Positions 19,125-28,898 of a DNA stretch of 64,000 bases are shown in pieces (the first letter of the stretch is position 1; every line of letters begins with the position of its first letter). Source of the stretch: Bacteroidales bacterium (lineage in GTDB: Bacteria > Bacteroidota > Bacteroidia > Bacteroidales > UBA932); NCBI GenBank assembly GCA_012798805.1, contig JAAZMM010000003.1, positions 1 to 64,000 on the forward strand, in the 5' to 3' direction. The notes beneath the pieces were generated by a model. The model did no database searches, was not told the origin of the DNA, and was given only the letters and a program-made list of their open reading frames with translations. The position numbers and the translations under genes were made by a program.

Positions 19125-20336
19125 ATGAAATACATTATTGTTCTTTGTGACGGTATGTCGGATAGGCCAATAAAGTCTCTGAATAACCAAACTTTGTTGC
19201 AATACGCAAGGACTCCCAATATGGACCTGTTGGCAAGCCTGGGGCGTACCGGGCAGCTTTTGACAATTCCTGCAGGTTTTGACCCCGGCAGTGAAGTGGC
19301 CAATATATCCATTTTGGGATATGATTTGTCGGATATCCACGAAGGGAGGGCGGCATTTGAAGCGGTTGGTAGTGGAGTGGAGTTACAAAATGAGGATTTG
19401 GTGTTGAGGTGTAATTTGATCAATATTGAAGGCGATTTTTTGAATAATCATACAGCCGGATATATCACAACTGAGGAGGCGGAGGTTTTGATAACCTATC
19501 TGCAAGAACATTTAGGCAACGATCGGATCCGGTTTTATAGCGGAAAACAATTTCGTCACCTGGTTGTGATCAAAAAGGGTGACAAACGAGTGGAATGTAC
19601 CCCTCCTCATGAGATTCCATTACGACCATACTCTAATTACCTCTCAAAAGCGATAACGATTGAAGCAAAGGAAACCGCCTCTTTGATCAATGACTTAATG
19701 AGCAAGTCACAAAAATTATTGGCAGACCATCCCATTAATTACGATCGTGTAAGCAAAGGGAAAGTGCCTGCCAATGCTATTTGGCTCTGGAGTCCAAGTC
19801 ATCGCGCAAAGATTAAACCACTATCGGAAATCTACCCTGTGGTCCAAAAAGGTTCTGTTATTTCTGCCACGGATTTGATAAAAGGTATAGGTGTTTGTGC
19901 CGGACTTCACTCCATCAAAGTAGAGGGAGCAACGGGCTTATATGATACTAATTATAAAAATAAATTAGATGCCGCACTCGATGCATTAGTGAGTGATGAT
20001 TTTGTCTATTTGCATATTGAGGCCTGTGATGAGGCCGGCCATGCAGGAGATGCTAAGACGAAACTGCTTTCCATTGAGAATATTGATAAACAGATAGTAG
20101 GTCCTCTTTATGAGGCTTTAAAGAGTTGGGAAACACCCGTATCAATAGCTATTCTTCCGGACCATTCGACCCCTTGCGAGACTCGCACCCATACATCAGA
20201 TCCGGTCCCATTTTTGATTTATTATCCCGGCATTGTTCCTGATAATGTTCAGAAGTTTGATGAGCTGGAGTGTGCAAAGGGAAGTTATGGCCTGCTGAAA
20301 GGAAATCAATTTATGAATGAATTTTTGAGATTATAA
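19125..20336 (+). CDS. Cofactor-independent phosphoglycerate mutase-like protein (ApgM / ThrB2-like)
   Basis: [37 protein letters not shown]...[13 protein letters not shown]...[13 protein letters not shown]...[24 protein letters not shown]. Confidence 0.9.
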   Translation: MKYIIVLCDGMSDRPIKSLNNQTLLQYARTPNMDLLASLGRTGQLLTIPAGFDPGSEVANISILGYDLSDIHEGRAAFEAVGSGVELQNEDLVLRCNLINIEGDFLNNHTAGYITTEEAEVLITYLQEHLGNDRIRFYSGKQFRHLVVIKKGDKRVECTPPHEIPLRPYSNYLSKAITIEAKETASLINDLMSKSQKLLADHPINYDRVSKGKVPANAIWLWSPSHRAKIKPLSEIYPVVQKGSVISATDLIKGIGVCAGLHSIKVEGATGLYDTNYKNKLDAALDALVSDDFVYLHIEACDEAGHAGDAKTKLLSIENIDKQIVGPLYEALKSWETPVSIAILPDHSTPCETRTHTSDPVPFLIYYPGIVPDNVQKFDELECAKGSYGLLKGNQFMNEFLRL

Positions 20337-20337
20337 T

Positions 20338-21375
20338 ATGAGAAAGTTTGCTATTTCCAAGCCTGATAAAAAAATATATGAGGTATTAGTCGATAAAATC
20401 AACAATCTTACAAAACCGAAAGGCTCGTTGGGTCATTTGGAAGAGCTGGCTCTTCAAATCGGGATGATTCAACAAACTTTATCACCTTCGCTCAAGCACC
20501 CTCAAAATATTCTTTTTGCTGCAGACCATGGAATTGTGGAAGAGGGGGTAACTCTTTCACCCAAAGAGGTAACATGGCAGCAATTGATCAATTTTACTCG
20601 GGGTGGCGGTGGAGTGAACCTTTTTTGCAGACAGCACAACTTTACTTTAAAACTTGTAGATGCGGGTGTTGACTATGAGTTGCCTTACGAAAAGGGCATC
20701 ATCAATATGAAGGTTCGAAGGGGAACCCGTAACTATCTCTATGAAGCAGCAATGACGGAGGAGGAAATGGAACTTTGTGTTGAACGGGGTTCGGCGATTG
20801 TAAGGCAGTGTTATGAGGAAGGAAGCAACATCCTCAGTTTCGGGGAGATGGGGGTTGGCAACACCTCTTCTTCCTCTATCTGGATGCATTGTTTTACCGC
20901 TATTCCTTTGGATAAATGTGTGGGGCCCGGTGCCGGATTAAATGATGAGGGCATAATGCATAAGTTGAAGATTTTGAAAAAATCTTTGGAAAACTACAAG
21001 GGAAATGGTGCACCACTTGATATTATTCGCTATTTTGGCGGTCTGGAAATGGTGATGGCCATTGGTGCGATGCTACAGGCAGCAGAACTTAAAATGATTA
21101 TACTTGTAGATGGCTTTATTATGACCAATTCTATTTTGGCAGCAAGTAAACTCTATCCCGATGTGCTGGATTATGCCATATTCGGTCATTGCGGCGATGA
21201 GTCGGGGCATAAGTTGCTGCTTGAAGCAATGAATGCAAAACCGTTATTGGATTTGGGGTTGCGTCTGGGAGAAGGGACGGGAGCCATTTGTGCCTATCCT
21301 ATTGTGGATTCGGCTGTTAGAATGATAAACGAAATGGAGACTTTTCAAAAAGCTTCCATTACAAAATATTTTTAA
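20338..21375 (+). CDS. cobT: Nicotinate-nucleotide--dimethylbenzimidazole phosphoribosyltransferase
   Basis: [64 protein letters not shown]. Confidence 0.97.
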   Translation: MRKFAISKPDKKIYEVLVDKINNLTKPKGSLGHLEELALQIGMIQQTLSPSLKHPQNILFAADHGIVEEGVTLSPKEVTWQQLINFTRGGGGVNLFCRQHNFTLKLVDAGVDYELPYEKGIINMKVRRGTRNYLYEAAMTEEEMELCVERGSAIVRQCYEEGSNILSFGEMGVGNTSSSSIWMHCFTAIPLDKCVGPGAGLNDEGIMHKLKILKKSLENYKGNGAPLDIIRYFGGLEMVMAIGAMLQAAELKMIILVDGFIMTNSILAASKLYPDVLDYAIFGHCGDESGHKLLLEAMNAKPLLDLGLRLGEGTGAICAYPIVDSAVRMINEMETFQKASITKYF

Positions 21376-21379
21376 AACC

Positions 21380-22123
21380 ATGAATTTGCTGGCTGCCTTC
21401 ATTTTCTTTACGCGGCTTCCATTTTGGAGGATCAAGGATGTTCCTTCCGATTCTTTCAAGTATGTGGTTCCCTATTGGCCACTGGTGGGTTGGTTGACGG
21501 GTGGGCTTATGGCTTTGACTCTTTGGTTGTGCGCTCATATTCTGCCTGTCACAGTGGCCTGGATAGTAGCTATAGTTGTCCGTTTGTTGTTGACCGGAGC
21601 TTTGCATGAAGATGGTCTGGCAGATTTTTTAGATGGTTTCGGCGGGGGAGCAACGCGTGAGAAGGTGCTTTCAATTATGAAAGATTCGCATATTGGGACC
21701 TATGGTGTGATCGGATTGATTGTTTATTATTTGTTGCTGATGCAGATGACTGTTTTGCCGTTGGAGATACTTTGTCTGTTGGTGCTGTGTGGCGATTGTT
21801 GGGCAAAATTTGTAGCTTCTCAGATAACAAATCTATTGCCTTATGCGCGAAAAGAGGAGGATAGCAAATCTAAAGTGGTATATAGTCGTATGCGTATATG
21901 GGAAATATGCATTGCTCTCGTGGCCGGGGTGTTGCCGGCAATCCTTTTACTCCCTATGCGTTTTTGGATAGCACTCTTATTTCCGGTTCCGGTCCTCCTG
22001 TTGCTTTATTTTCTGATGAAGCGGAAAATAGGTGGCTATACCGGCGACTGCTGCGGAGCACTATTTATGTTGTGTGAATTATCATTTTATATAGGAGGTT
22101 TGATCATATGGAAGTTCTATTAA
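21380..22123 (+). CDS. cobS: Adenosylcobinamide-GDP ribazoletransferase
   Basis: ALHEDGLADFLDGFGGGATREKVLSIMKDSHIGTYGVIGL. Confidence 0.97.
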   Translation: MNLLAAFIFFTRLPFWRIKDVPSDSFKYVVPYWPLVGWLTGGLMALTLWLCAHILPVTVAWIVAIVVRLLLTGALHEDGLADFLDGFGGGATREKVLSIMKDSHIGTYGVIGLIVYYLLLMQMTVLPLEILCLLVLCGDCWAKFVASQITNLLPYARKEEDSKSKVVYSRMRIWEICIALVAGVLPAILLLPMRFWIALLFPVPVLLLLYFLMKRKIGGYTGDCCGALFMLCELSFYIGGLIIWKFY

Positions 22124-22638
22124 TTCGTCATACTGCCGTAGATGTGGCTCCGGGTATCTGTTATGGACAGACGGATGTTCCATTAAAGTCCACTTTCGAG
22201 CAAGAAGCGGAAGTTGTAAAAGGTGCGTTGTCATCCTATGAGCCATTTGACGCAGTCTATACAAGTCCGTTGTCCCGTTGTATGCATCTTGCTGTTTATT
22301 GCGGTTATCCGGATGCAATACGAGAGAACCGTATTATGGAAATTAATTTTGGTGAATGGGAAATGCAGCCTTATGCCGAGATTAAAGATCCCCGTTTGCA
22401 GGAATGGTACGATGATCATCTGAATGTGGCGGCCACGGGTGGAGAGTCTTTTGTGATATTGTACGAACGTGTGGCCAGTTTTCTGGAGGAACTTAAAACC
22501 AAACCATATTCCAAAGTGGCTCTGTTTTGTCATGGTGGCTCCATACTCTGTGCGCAAGTTTATGCAAAAACCATTTCTGTTGAAGAGGCATTTAACTCTT
22601 TAACACCGTATGGAGGCATTGTCCGCATCAATATTTAA
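22108..22638 (+). CDS. cobC: Alpha-ribazole phosphatase, histidine phosphatase family
   Basis: VLLIRHTAVDVAPGICYGQTDVPL, YTSPLSRC, NFGEWE, LFCHGGSI. Confidence 0.93.
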   Translation: MEVLLIRHTAVDVAPGICYGQTDVPLKSTFEQEAEVVKGALSSYEPFDAVYTSPLSRCMHLAVYCGYPDAIRENRIMEINFGEWEMQPYAEIKDPRLQEWYDDHLNVAATGGESFVILYERVASFLEELKTKPYSKVALFCHGGSILCAQVYAKTISVEEAFNSLTPYGGIVRINI

Positions 22639-23573
22639 TAGGGGAGCAAGAAACTTAACGAGAGTACCATTGCCATCATTACCAACTCTGTCATTCGATT
22701 AATCCGGATGGCCCTTTCCATATCCTTTGTTGTAAGCAGACGATCATTGTAGCCGATAAATGGCTTCCATACCTCTTCTCCAAAATAGTTGTGAGGACCA
22801 CCGAAACGACAATTCAGGATCCCTGCCAAAGCAGCTTCGGGGTAACCGGCATTCGGACTGGTGTGTTGTTTGCCCTCTTTTCTGACAAACGAAAAGAGAG
22901 AAAACTTACCGGATACCAGTACCATCAAAAAAGCAGTAAGACGAGCCGGCAGATAGTTGACAACATCGTCCAGTCGCGCAGCGAAGCGGCCGAAATCCTT
23001 ATAGCGTTCATTGCGATAGCCAATCATGGAGTCGAGTGTATTGATCATCTTGTAGGCCATCATACCTGGAACACCCGCCAACAAATACCAAAAGAGTGGT
23101 GCTATTACACCGTCACTGAGATTTTCAGAAAGTGTTTCAAGGGCGGCACTTCTTATCTCTTGTGCCGACATTTCCGAAGTGTCGCGTCCAACTATACGTG
23201 CAACTTGTCGCCTTCCTTCCGGTAGTGATTGCTCTACAATAAGAAAGACTTTACGGACCTCCCTAATCAAAGTGGTTCCTGCCAAACAGTAGAATGCGAA
23301 TAAAGCATTTAAGAGAATTAAAAGCAGGGGAGAAAAATTTGCTATAAGCTTTTGCAGTCCCAGCATAAGGAAGAAAATGCCGGCTACCAGCAATAAAGTC
23401 AAAATCATCCCTTTCAAAAAGCGCCTGTTCCCTCTATTGAAAGCCTTTTCCCCGGCATCAATCATCTTGCCGAAGCCTACAACCGGATGTGGCAACGAAA
23501 CAGGGTCACCGAATAGCAGGTCAAGTCCCCAGGCTATTAAAAGGCTGATGGATTTTATCATAAAACTCCTCAA
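22635..23573 (-). CDS. cbiB: Adenosylcobinamide-phosphate synthase
   Basis: LDLLFGDPVSLPHPVVGFGKMI, IVGRDTSEMSAQEIRSAALETLSENLSDGVIAPLFWY, NTLDSMIGYRNERYKDFGRFAARLDDVVNYLPARL. Confidence 0.97.
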   Translation of the reverse strand: MRSFMIKSISLLIAWGLDLLFGDPVSLPHPVVGFGKMIDAGEKAFNRGNRRFLKGMILTLLLVAGIFFLMLGLQKLIANFSPLLLILLNALFAFYCLAGTTLIREVRKVFLIVEQSLPEGRRQVARIVGRDTSEMSAQEIRSAALETLSENLSDGVIAPLFWYLLAGVPGMMAYKMINTLDSMIGYRNERYKDFGRFAARLDDVVNYLPARLTAFLMVLVSGKFSLFSFVRKEGKQHTSPNAGYPEAALAGILNCRFGGPHNYFGEEVWKPFIGYNDRLLTTKDMERAIRINRMTELVMMAMVLSLSFLLPY

Positions 23574-24598
23574 TTATCAATCCATTGGGAAATTGCTGCC
23601 ACCAATAGGTCATTTTCCTTCGGCGTTTGTGTTGCAATACGGAAAAAACGCTCATCCAACCCTTCGAAGTTGGATGCATCCCTTATAAGTATCTCATGCG
23701 TTTTTACCAGGTAATCCTTTAATTCCGAGGCTTTTCCCTCGCGAAGTGAAGCCAGCATGAAATGAGTTTGTGTTTCCAATACTTCAATCCCCAAGCTTTT
23801 AAGGTTGGAGCTCAATCGTTTGGTTTCTTCCAGGTAGGCCTGTAAATCTATTTGTGCTTCCTGAGGGTTATCCAGAAGATAGAGGCCCGCCTGTATTGCA
23901 AGTTGATTGACTGACCATGGCATACGGTGGTTACGCAGTCGTTGTAACAGAGCAGCCTTTCCCGTAATATATCCCAATCGTAATCCCGGAATTGCATATC
24001 GCTTAGTCATGGAGTGAAGCAAAAGCAGATTCGGAAAACTTGCAGCTTCTTTAGCACTGAATGTCTTAGCTAAAGTGAAAAACTCGTAGGATTGATCTAT
24101 GATGAAACAGACTTTAGGATTGTGCTCAATTACCATTTGGAGATGATCAATATCATAAACCTTTCCGGTAGGATTGTTGGGATTACAGAGCCAAAGGGTC
24201 TGAATTTCCTTCGGCAACAAATATGCCTCTTTCTTATCAGGCAGACTAAAAATAGAGCTTACATTGTGTTCATGTATAAGACAAGCATCGGCATATTCGC
24301 TAAATGTAGGCTGGAGAATAGCCGTGTCAGCTCCACGAAAAGCCTGAGCTATCAGGTATATAGCCTCCGTTGCACCGTTTGTTACACATACTTCTTTGCT
24401 GTTCAGGTCTTTTGTGATTGCCAATTTTGCTTCCAATGAATAGGGCTCCGGCTCGGGATAACTTCCTATCTCATTCATACATTTGCACAAGTGCGTTTTC
24501 AGTCCCTCAATGTTTACCTTATTATAAACATTGGAGCTGAAGTTGGCTTTCATCTTCTTGCCATATTTATAGGCATCATCACCGTGTCCTTTAATCAT
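23570..24598 (-). CDS. cobD: Threonine-phosphate decarboxylase / aminotransferase class I-II (CobD type)
   Basis: HGDDAYKYG, NFSSNVY, CVTNGATEAIYLIAQ, LCNPNNPTGKVYD, SMTKRYAIPGLRLGYITG. Confidence 0.88.
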   Translation of the reverse strand: MIKGHGDDAYKYGKKMKANFSSNVYNKVNIEGLKTHLCKCMNEIGSYPEPEPYSLEAKLAITKDLNSKEVCVTNGATEAIYLIAQAFRGADTAILQPTFSEYADACLIHEHNVSSIFSLPDKKEAYLLPKEIQTLWLCNPNNPTGKVYDIDHLQMVIEHNPKVCFIIDQSYEFFTLAKTFSAKEAASFPNLLLLHSMTKRYAIPGLRLGYITGKAALLQRLRNHRMPWSVNQLAIQAGLYLLDNPQEAQIDLQAYLEETKRLSSNLKSLGIEVLETQTHFMLASLREGKASELKDYLVKTHEILIRDASNFEGLDERFFRIATQTPKENDLLVAAISQWIDN

Positions 24599-25535
24599 AC
24601 TCTTTCGTCAGTATTTCGTAAACCAGCGTCATATCGATATGGTTTCGCACCAGTTCTGCCAGCTTGTCGTATTGTTCTTCTTTAAATTGATGATAATCAA
24701 ATGTACTATTTTCTTCGCTCCTATTGAGATGCTGCTTCAACAAAACCTCAGCTACATTGATTTCACCTTTTTTTGCCAGAGAGGATTTGGTAGCGAGGGA
24801 AGCAGAGTCCTCTTCCTCAATATATATATCTTTAAAATAAGGAACAACTCCCAGTACCGGTATGTGGCAAAGCTCTTCTAATATCTTTATGCCCGATTCG
24901 AATAGACGGATATCGCCTCTGAACTTGTTGATGATAATACCTTTAACCCGCTTTCTTTCTTCGGGCTTCAACAGCATCAGCGAGCCGTAAATGCTCGCAA
25001 ATACCCCTCCTCTGTCTATATCACCCACCAATATCACATCCGCACTGGCGTGCATAGCCATAGGCATATTTACAATATCGGTGTCGCGCAAATTTATTTC
25101 AGCAAGGCTTCCGGCTCCCTCCATTACGATAGGGTTAAATCTCTGTGAAAGGCGGTCGAAAGCGGCATATACCTCTTTTCGTAACTCTTCGCGGCCCTCT
25201 TTGCGGAAATAATCATAGGCGTCCTTTTTTCCGATAGGCACTCCGTTAAGCACCACTTGAGAAGTACGTTCACCAAATGGCTTCAATAACACCGGATTCA
25301 TATCCGTATGGCAGGGAATACTTGCCGCTTCGGCTTGAACGGCTTGTGCCCGTGCCATTTCCAGACCTTCAGGTGTGGTAAAGGAGTTTAGAGACATATT
25401 TTGCGCCTTAAACGGAGCGGGATTGTAACCATCCTGCTTGAAAATACGACAAAAAGCAGTCGCAATGATGCTTTTCCCAACATCGCTCCCCGTTCCTGCG
25501 AGCATGATCGGATGAAGTTTTTTGCGTTTCTTCAT
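24591..25535 (-). CDS. cobQ: Cobyric acid synthase CobQ/CbiP, apparently lacking the GATase1 domain
   Basis: IMLAGTGSDVGKSIIATAFCRIFKQDGYNPAPFKAQNMSLNSF...DIDRGGVFASIYGSLMLL...; only 314 aa, with a canonical C-terminal tail FDYHQFKEEQYDKLAELVRNHIDMTLVYEIL but no intervening amidotransferase. Confidence 0.88.
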   Translation of the reverse strand: MKKRKKLHPIMLAGTGSDVGKSIIATAFCRIFKQDGYNPAPFKAQNMSLNSFTTPEGLEMARAQAVQAEAASIPCHTDMNPVLLKPFGERTSQVVLNGVPIGKKDAYDYFRKEGREELRKEVYAAFDRLSQRFNPIVMEGAGSLAEINLRDTDIVNMPMAMHASADVILVGDIDRGGVFASIYGSLMLLKPEERKRVKGIIINKFRGDIRLFESGIKILEELCHIPVLGVVPYFKDIYIEEEDSASLATKSSLAKKGEINVAEVLLKQHLNRSEENSTFDYHQFKEEQYDKLAELVRNHIDMTLVYEILTKEYD

Positions 25536-26101
25536 TTTTTGCGCTTATATGAAAAGTTATGCCATTTCTCTTCCCCCCTGTTTTGTTGCCACATTTCAAA
25601 ACGAGCCATAACAAAAAATAAATCCGAAATACGATTCATGAAGCGTAAGATAAGCTGTGGCACTTCGTCCTGCTTATTAAGAGTCCATAAACGGCGTTCT
25701 GCCCTGCGGGCTACTGCACGTGCAAATTGCAGATGGGCTGCCAAAGGAGTTCCACCTGGTAATACGAAATAATCATTTTCTTCCATTTGAGCAGTAAGTT
25801 CGTCCATCATTTTTTCACAAAACTCCACCAAATCGGGGGGTAATATATTGGGATTTTGTGCTCGTATGGCAGAAGGGGTTGCCACATGACTCATAACGAT
25901 CATTATATTACGCTGAATGGTAAAAAGGGAAGATTGCCATTCGTGCTCAGGAGGCAAGATAGAACGTATTATACCGATGAGGGTATTTAGTTCGTCAATG
26001 CAACCGTTGGCTTCTATGCGAATATCATCTTTGGGGACGCGCTCTCCTCCATGAATGCGTGTCATACCCTTGTCGCCACTGCGTGTATATATACGTCTCA
26101 T
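25532..26101 (-). CDS. Cob(I)yrinic acid a,c-diamide adenosyltransferase, PduO type
   Basis: MRRIYTRSGDKGMTRIHGGERVPKDDIRIEANGCIDELNTLIG, FVLPGGTPLAAHLQFARAVARRAERRLW. Confidence 0.95.
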   Translation of the reverse strand: MRRIYTRSGDKGMTRIHGGERVPKDDIRIEANGCIDELNTLIGIIRSILPPEHEWQSSLFTIQRNIMIVMSHVATPSAIRAQNPNILPPDLVEFCEKMMDELTAQMEENDYFVLPGGTPLAAHLQFARAVARRAERRLWTLNKQDEVPQLILRFMNRISDLFFVMARFEMWQQNRGEEKWHNFSYKRKK

Positions 26102-26253
26102 ACTTTTGTTATATTTATATCATTTGTTATATCACTCTATGGTACTACATACCTTTCAATACACAGTATCGTAGCAGGGCAATCGAACTGGATACGGTCT
26201 TGAAAATATAAAGGAAGTATTGCCGGTCAGGCCACAAAATTAAAAAAATCCTT

Positions 26254-26261
26254 TACATTTG
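26254..26261 (+). promoter_or_regulatory. Bacteroidetes-type -7 element (TACATTTG) upstream of cobJ-cobH
   Basis: Exact TAnnTTTG, about 42 bp upstream of the start codon. Confidence 0.5.
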
Positions 26262-26302
26262 TAAAATCTGCCAATTTCATTATAAATCCTATTGACTACA
26301 AT

Positions 26303-27718
26303 ATGAAAAATCCGCGATTGATTGTTGCCGGCATAGGGCCGGGTAGCACAGAAGATATTACACCTGCAGTTATTCGAGCCATTCAGCAGAGCGATGTAGT
26401 TATCGGCTATAAATATTATTTCAGATTCATTCAATCCTATTTAAATGAAAACACTCTCTGTATTGATACAGGCATGAGGAGTGAGAAAGAGCGTGCAAGA
26501 GAGGCTTTTGAACAAGTAGAGCAAGGCAAAAATGTCTGTGTAATCAGTTCCGGAGATGCCGGTATTTACGGAATGGCTCCTTTAATCTTTGAAATGAAAA
26601 AGGAGCGGCAAAGTACGGTTGAAATTGTGGTTTTGCCGGGTGTTAGTGCCTTTCAAAAAGCAGCCGCTCTGCTTGGGGCACCTATTGGCCATGACTTATG
26701 TATAATTTCCCTGTCAGACTTGATGACTCCCTGGGAAAAGATCGAAAAACGCATATTTGCTGCTGCTTCAGCAGATTTTATTACAGCTATTTATAATCCT
26801 AAAAGTGTAGGGCGCTACTGGCAATTGCACCGATTGAAAGAGATTTTCTTGCAGGAGCGTAATCCGGAAACCCCTGTGGGTTATGTGCGACAAGCGGGTA
26901 GAGAAGAGGAAAGTGTACATATCACGACCTTGGGAGATTTTAATCCGGATGATGAAAATGTAGATATGTTCACCACTATTCTGATTGGTAACACGCAATC
27001 TTTTGTTTGGGATAATAAATTTATTACGCCACGTGGGTATTACCGGGAAAAGTCAGATGTTGAGGTTAAAAATATAGGACAAGAAATAATGATAAACAGT
27101 TTCCGAACTATTGAAGCGGAACTGAACAATCCCAATATACCACTTGGAAAAAAGTGGGCTTTGCTACATGCTATTCATACAACCGCCGATTTTGATATGG
27201 AAAACCTCTTGACTGTGGATGAGCATGCGGTGGAAATGCTATATCAAGCCTTTGAGAGCGGGAAGATTAAGACTATTGTTACTGATGTTACAATGGTAGC
27301 ATCAGGTATCCGTAAAGGAGCTGTAAAGCGATTGGGTGTTGATGTAAAATGTTATTTGTCTGATGAAAGAGTCCCGCAGTTGGCTGAAGAAAAGGGAATC
27401 ACTCGCACACAGGCCGGTGTCCGTCTCGCAGTTGAAGAGCATCCGGAAGCTTTATATGCATTCGGGAATGCCCCCACGGCACTTATGGAGTTGTGTGATT
27501 TGGTTAGGAAAGGAAAGGCGAAACCGGCAGCCATAATAGCTGCTCCGGTGGGTTTTGTAAATGTTTGTGAAAGCAAACATATGGTAAAGCCATTTGCCAA
27601 TATTCCCAAGATTATTATAGAGGGAAGAAAGGGAGGAAGCAGTTTGGCAGCCACTTTGGTCAATGCCATACTCTCCTTCAATGATGCAGAACAATTAAAG
27701 CCCGGCAGAGATGTCTAA
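26303..27718 (+). CDS. Fusion: precorrin-3B C17-methyltransferase (CobJ/CbiH) + precorrin-8X methylmutase (CobH/CbiC)
   Basis: N-terminal LIVAGIGPGSTEDITPAVIRAIQQSDVVIGYKYY...SSGDAGIYGMA; C-terminal HTTADFDMENLL...IVTDVTMVASGI...ALYAFGNAPTALMELCDL...AAPVGFVNVCESK. Confidence 0.95.
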   Translation: MKNPRLIVAGIGPGSTEDITPAVIRAIQQSDVVIGYKYYFRFIQSYLNENTLCIDTGMRSEKERAREAFEQVEQGKNVCVISSGDAGIYGMAPLIFEMKKERQSTVEIVVLPGVSAFQKAAALLGAPIGHDLCIISLSDLMTPWEKIEKRIFAAASADFITAIYNPKSVGRYWQLHRLKEIFLQERNPETPVGYVRQAGREEESVHITTLGDFNPDDENVDMFTTILIGNTQSFVWDNKFITPRGYYREKSDVEVKNIGQEIMINSFRTIEAELNNPNIPLGKKWALLHAIHTTADFDMENLLTVDEHAVEMLYQAFESGKIKTIVTDVTMVASGIRKGAVKRLGVDVKCYLSDERVPQLAEEKGITRTQAGVRLAVEEHPEALYAFGNAPTALMELCDLVRKGKAKPAAIIAAPVGFVNVCESKHMVKPFANIPKIIIEGRKGGSSLAATLVNAILSFNDAEQLKPGRDV

Positions 27719-28898
27719 ACAGCTATTTCACATTATAGGAATATCGGACGAACAGACCTGTGAATTTTCCCCTGAAGTTCTCAAAGTAATTGCTGCAGGG
27801 AAATTCTTTTCCGGTGGCGTTCGACATTATGAAATCATTTCAAACTTACTGCCGGCAGGTGCAAAATGGATAGATATAACCACGCCATTGGACAATGTCT
27901 TCTCTCAATATGAAGGTGTTCCTGAGATCGTGGTTTTCGCATCCGGAGATCCTCTCTTTTTTGGCTTTGCCAATACAATAAGAGCGAGGTTGCCTAAAGC
28001 CAATATTGTGCTATATCCCACCTTCAACTCATTGCAAATGTTGGCTCATCGTATGCTGTTGCCCTATCACGATATGAAGGTCATTTCATTGACCGGCCGT
28101 CCCTGGGATCTATTCGATCAAGCTCTGATTGAGGGAGAAAAATTGATCGGAGTTTTAACGGATCGCAATAAGACTCCTTCGCGTATTGCGGAGAGGATGT
28201 TGGAATATGGTTATGATAATTACCGTATGACAGTTGGCGAAGTGTTGGGCAATAGGGAAAAAGAGCGGGTTCGTACATTTTCTTTGTCAGAGGTAATTAA
28301 AATGGAGTTTGTTTTACCGAATTGTCTCATTTTGGAGAAGGAAGAGGATCGTTTGCGTCCTTTCGGAATACCTGAATCCGACTTCCATCTTTTAGGCGGG
28401 CGAGTAAATATGATTACAAAAGCTCCGGTCAGATTATTGACTTTGAGTATGCTGGATTTACACAACAAGCACTCTTTCTGGGATGTGGGTTTTTGTACAG
28501 GTTCGGTTTCCATTGAAGCAAAATTGCAGTTCCCCCACCTACAGGTAATTGCGTTTGAGAAAAGGGAAGAGGGGAGGGAATTGATGAATCAAAATGCACG
28601 CCGGTTTGGAACACCGGGTATAACGACCTCTATTGGGGATTTTCTTCAAACCGATCTCTCATCATTTCCGGCTCCTGACGCAGTATTCATTGGCGGACAC
28701 GGCGGAGAGCTAAAAAAAATATTACATAAGATCAATCGAGTGCTACTTCCGGGGGGAGTCATTGTTTTTAATGCAGTCAGTGAAAACAGCAAGGAGTTGT
28801 TCATTGAGGGTATAGGGGAAATAAACCGTACTGTGACTAGGCTAATGCGTGTAGCCATTGATTCGTTTAATCCCATTGACATAATGAAAGCAGAATGA
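27711..28898 (+). CDS. cobL: Precorrin-6Y C5,15-methyltransferase (CbiE-CbiT / CobL)
   Basis: CbiE half VFASGDPLFFGFANTI; CbiT half FWDVGFCTGSVSIEAKLQFPHLQVIAFEKREEG, VFIGGHGGELKKIL. Confidence 0.95.
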   Translation: MSKQLFHIIGISDEQTCEFSPEVLKVIAAGKFFSGGVRHYEIISNLLPAGAKWIDITTPLDNVFSQYEGVPEIVVFASGDPLFFGFANTIRARLPKANIVLYPTFNSLQMLAHRMLLPYHDMKVISLTGRPWDLFDQALIEGEKLIGVLTDRNKTPSRIAERMLEYGYDNYRMTVGEVLGNREKERVRTFSLSEVIKMEFVLPNCLILEKEEDRLRPFGIPESDFHLLGGRVNMITKAPVRLLTLSMLDLHNKHSFWDVGFCTGSVSIEAKLQFPHLQVIAFEKREEGRELMNQNARRFGTPGITTSIGDFLQTDLSSFPAPDAVFIGGHGGELKKILHKINRVLLPGGVIVFNAVSENSKELFIEGIGEINRTVTRLMRVAIDSFNPIDIMKAE

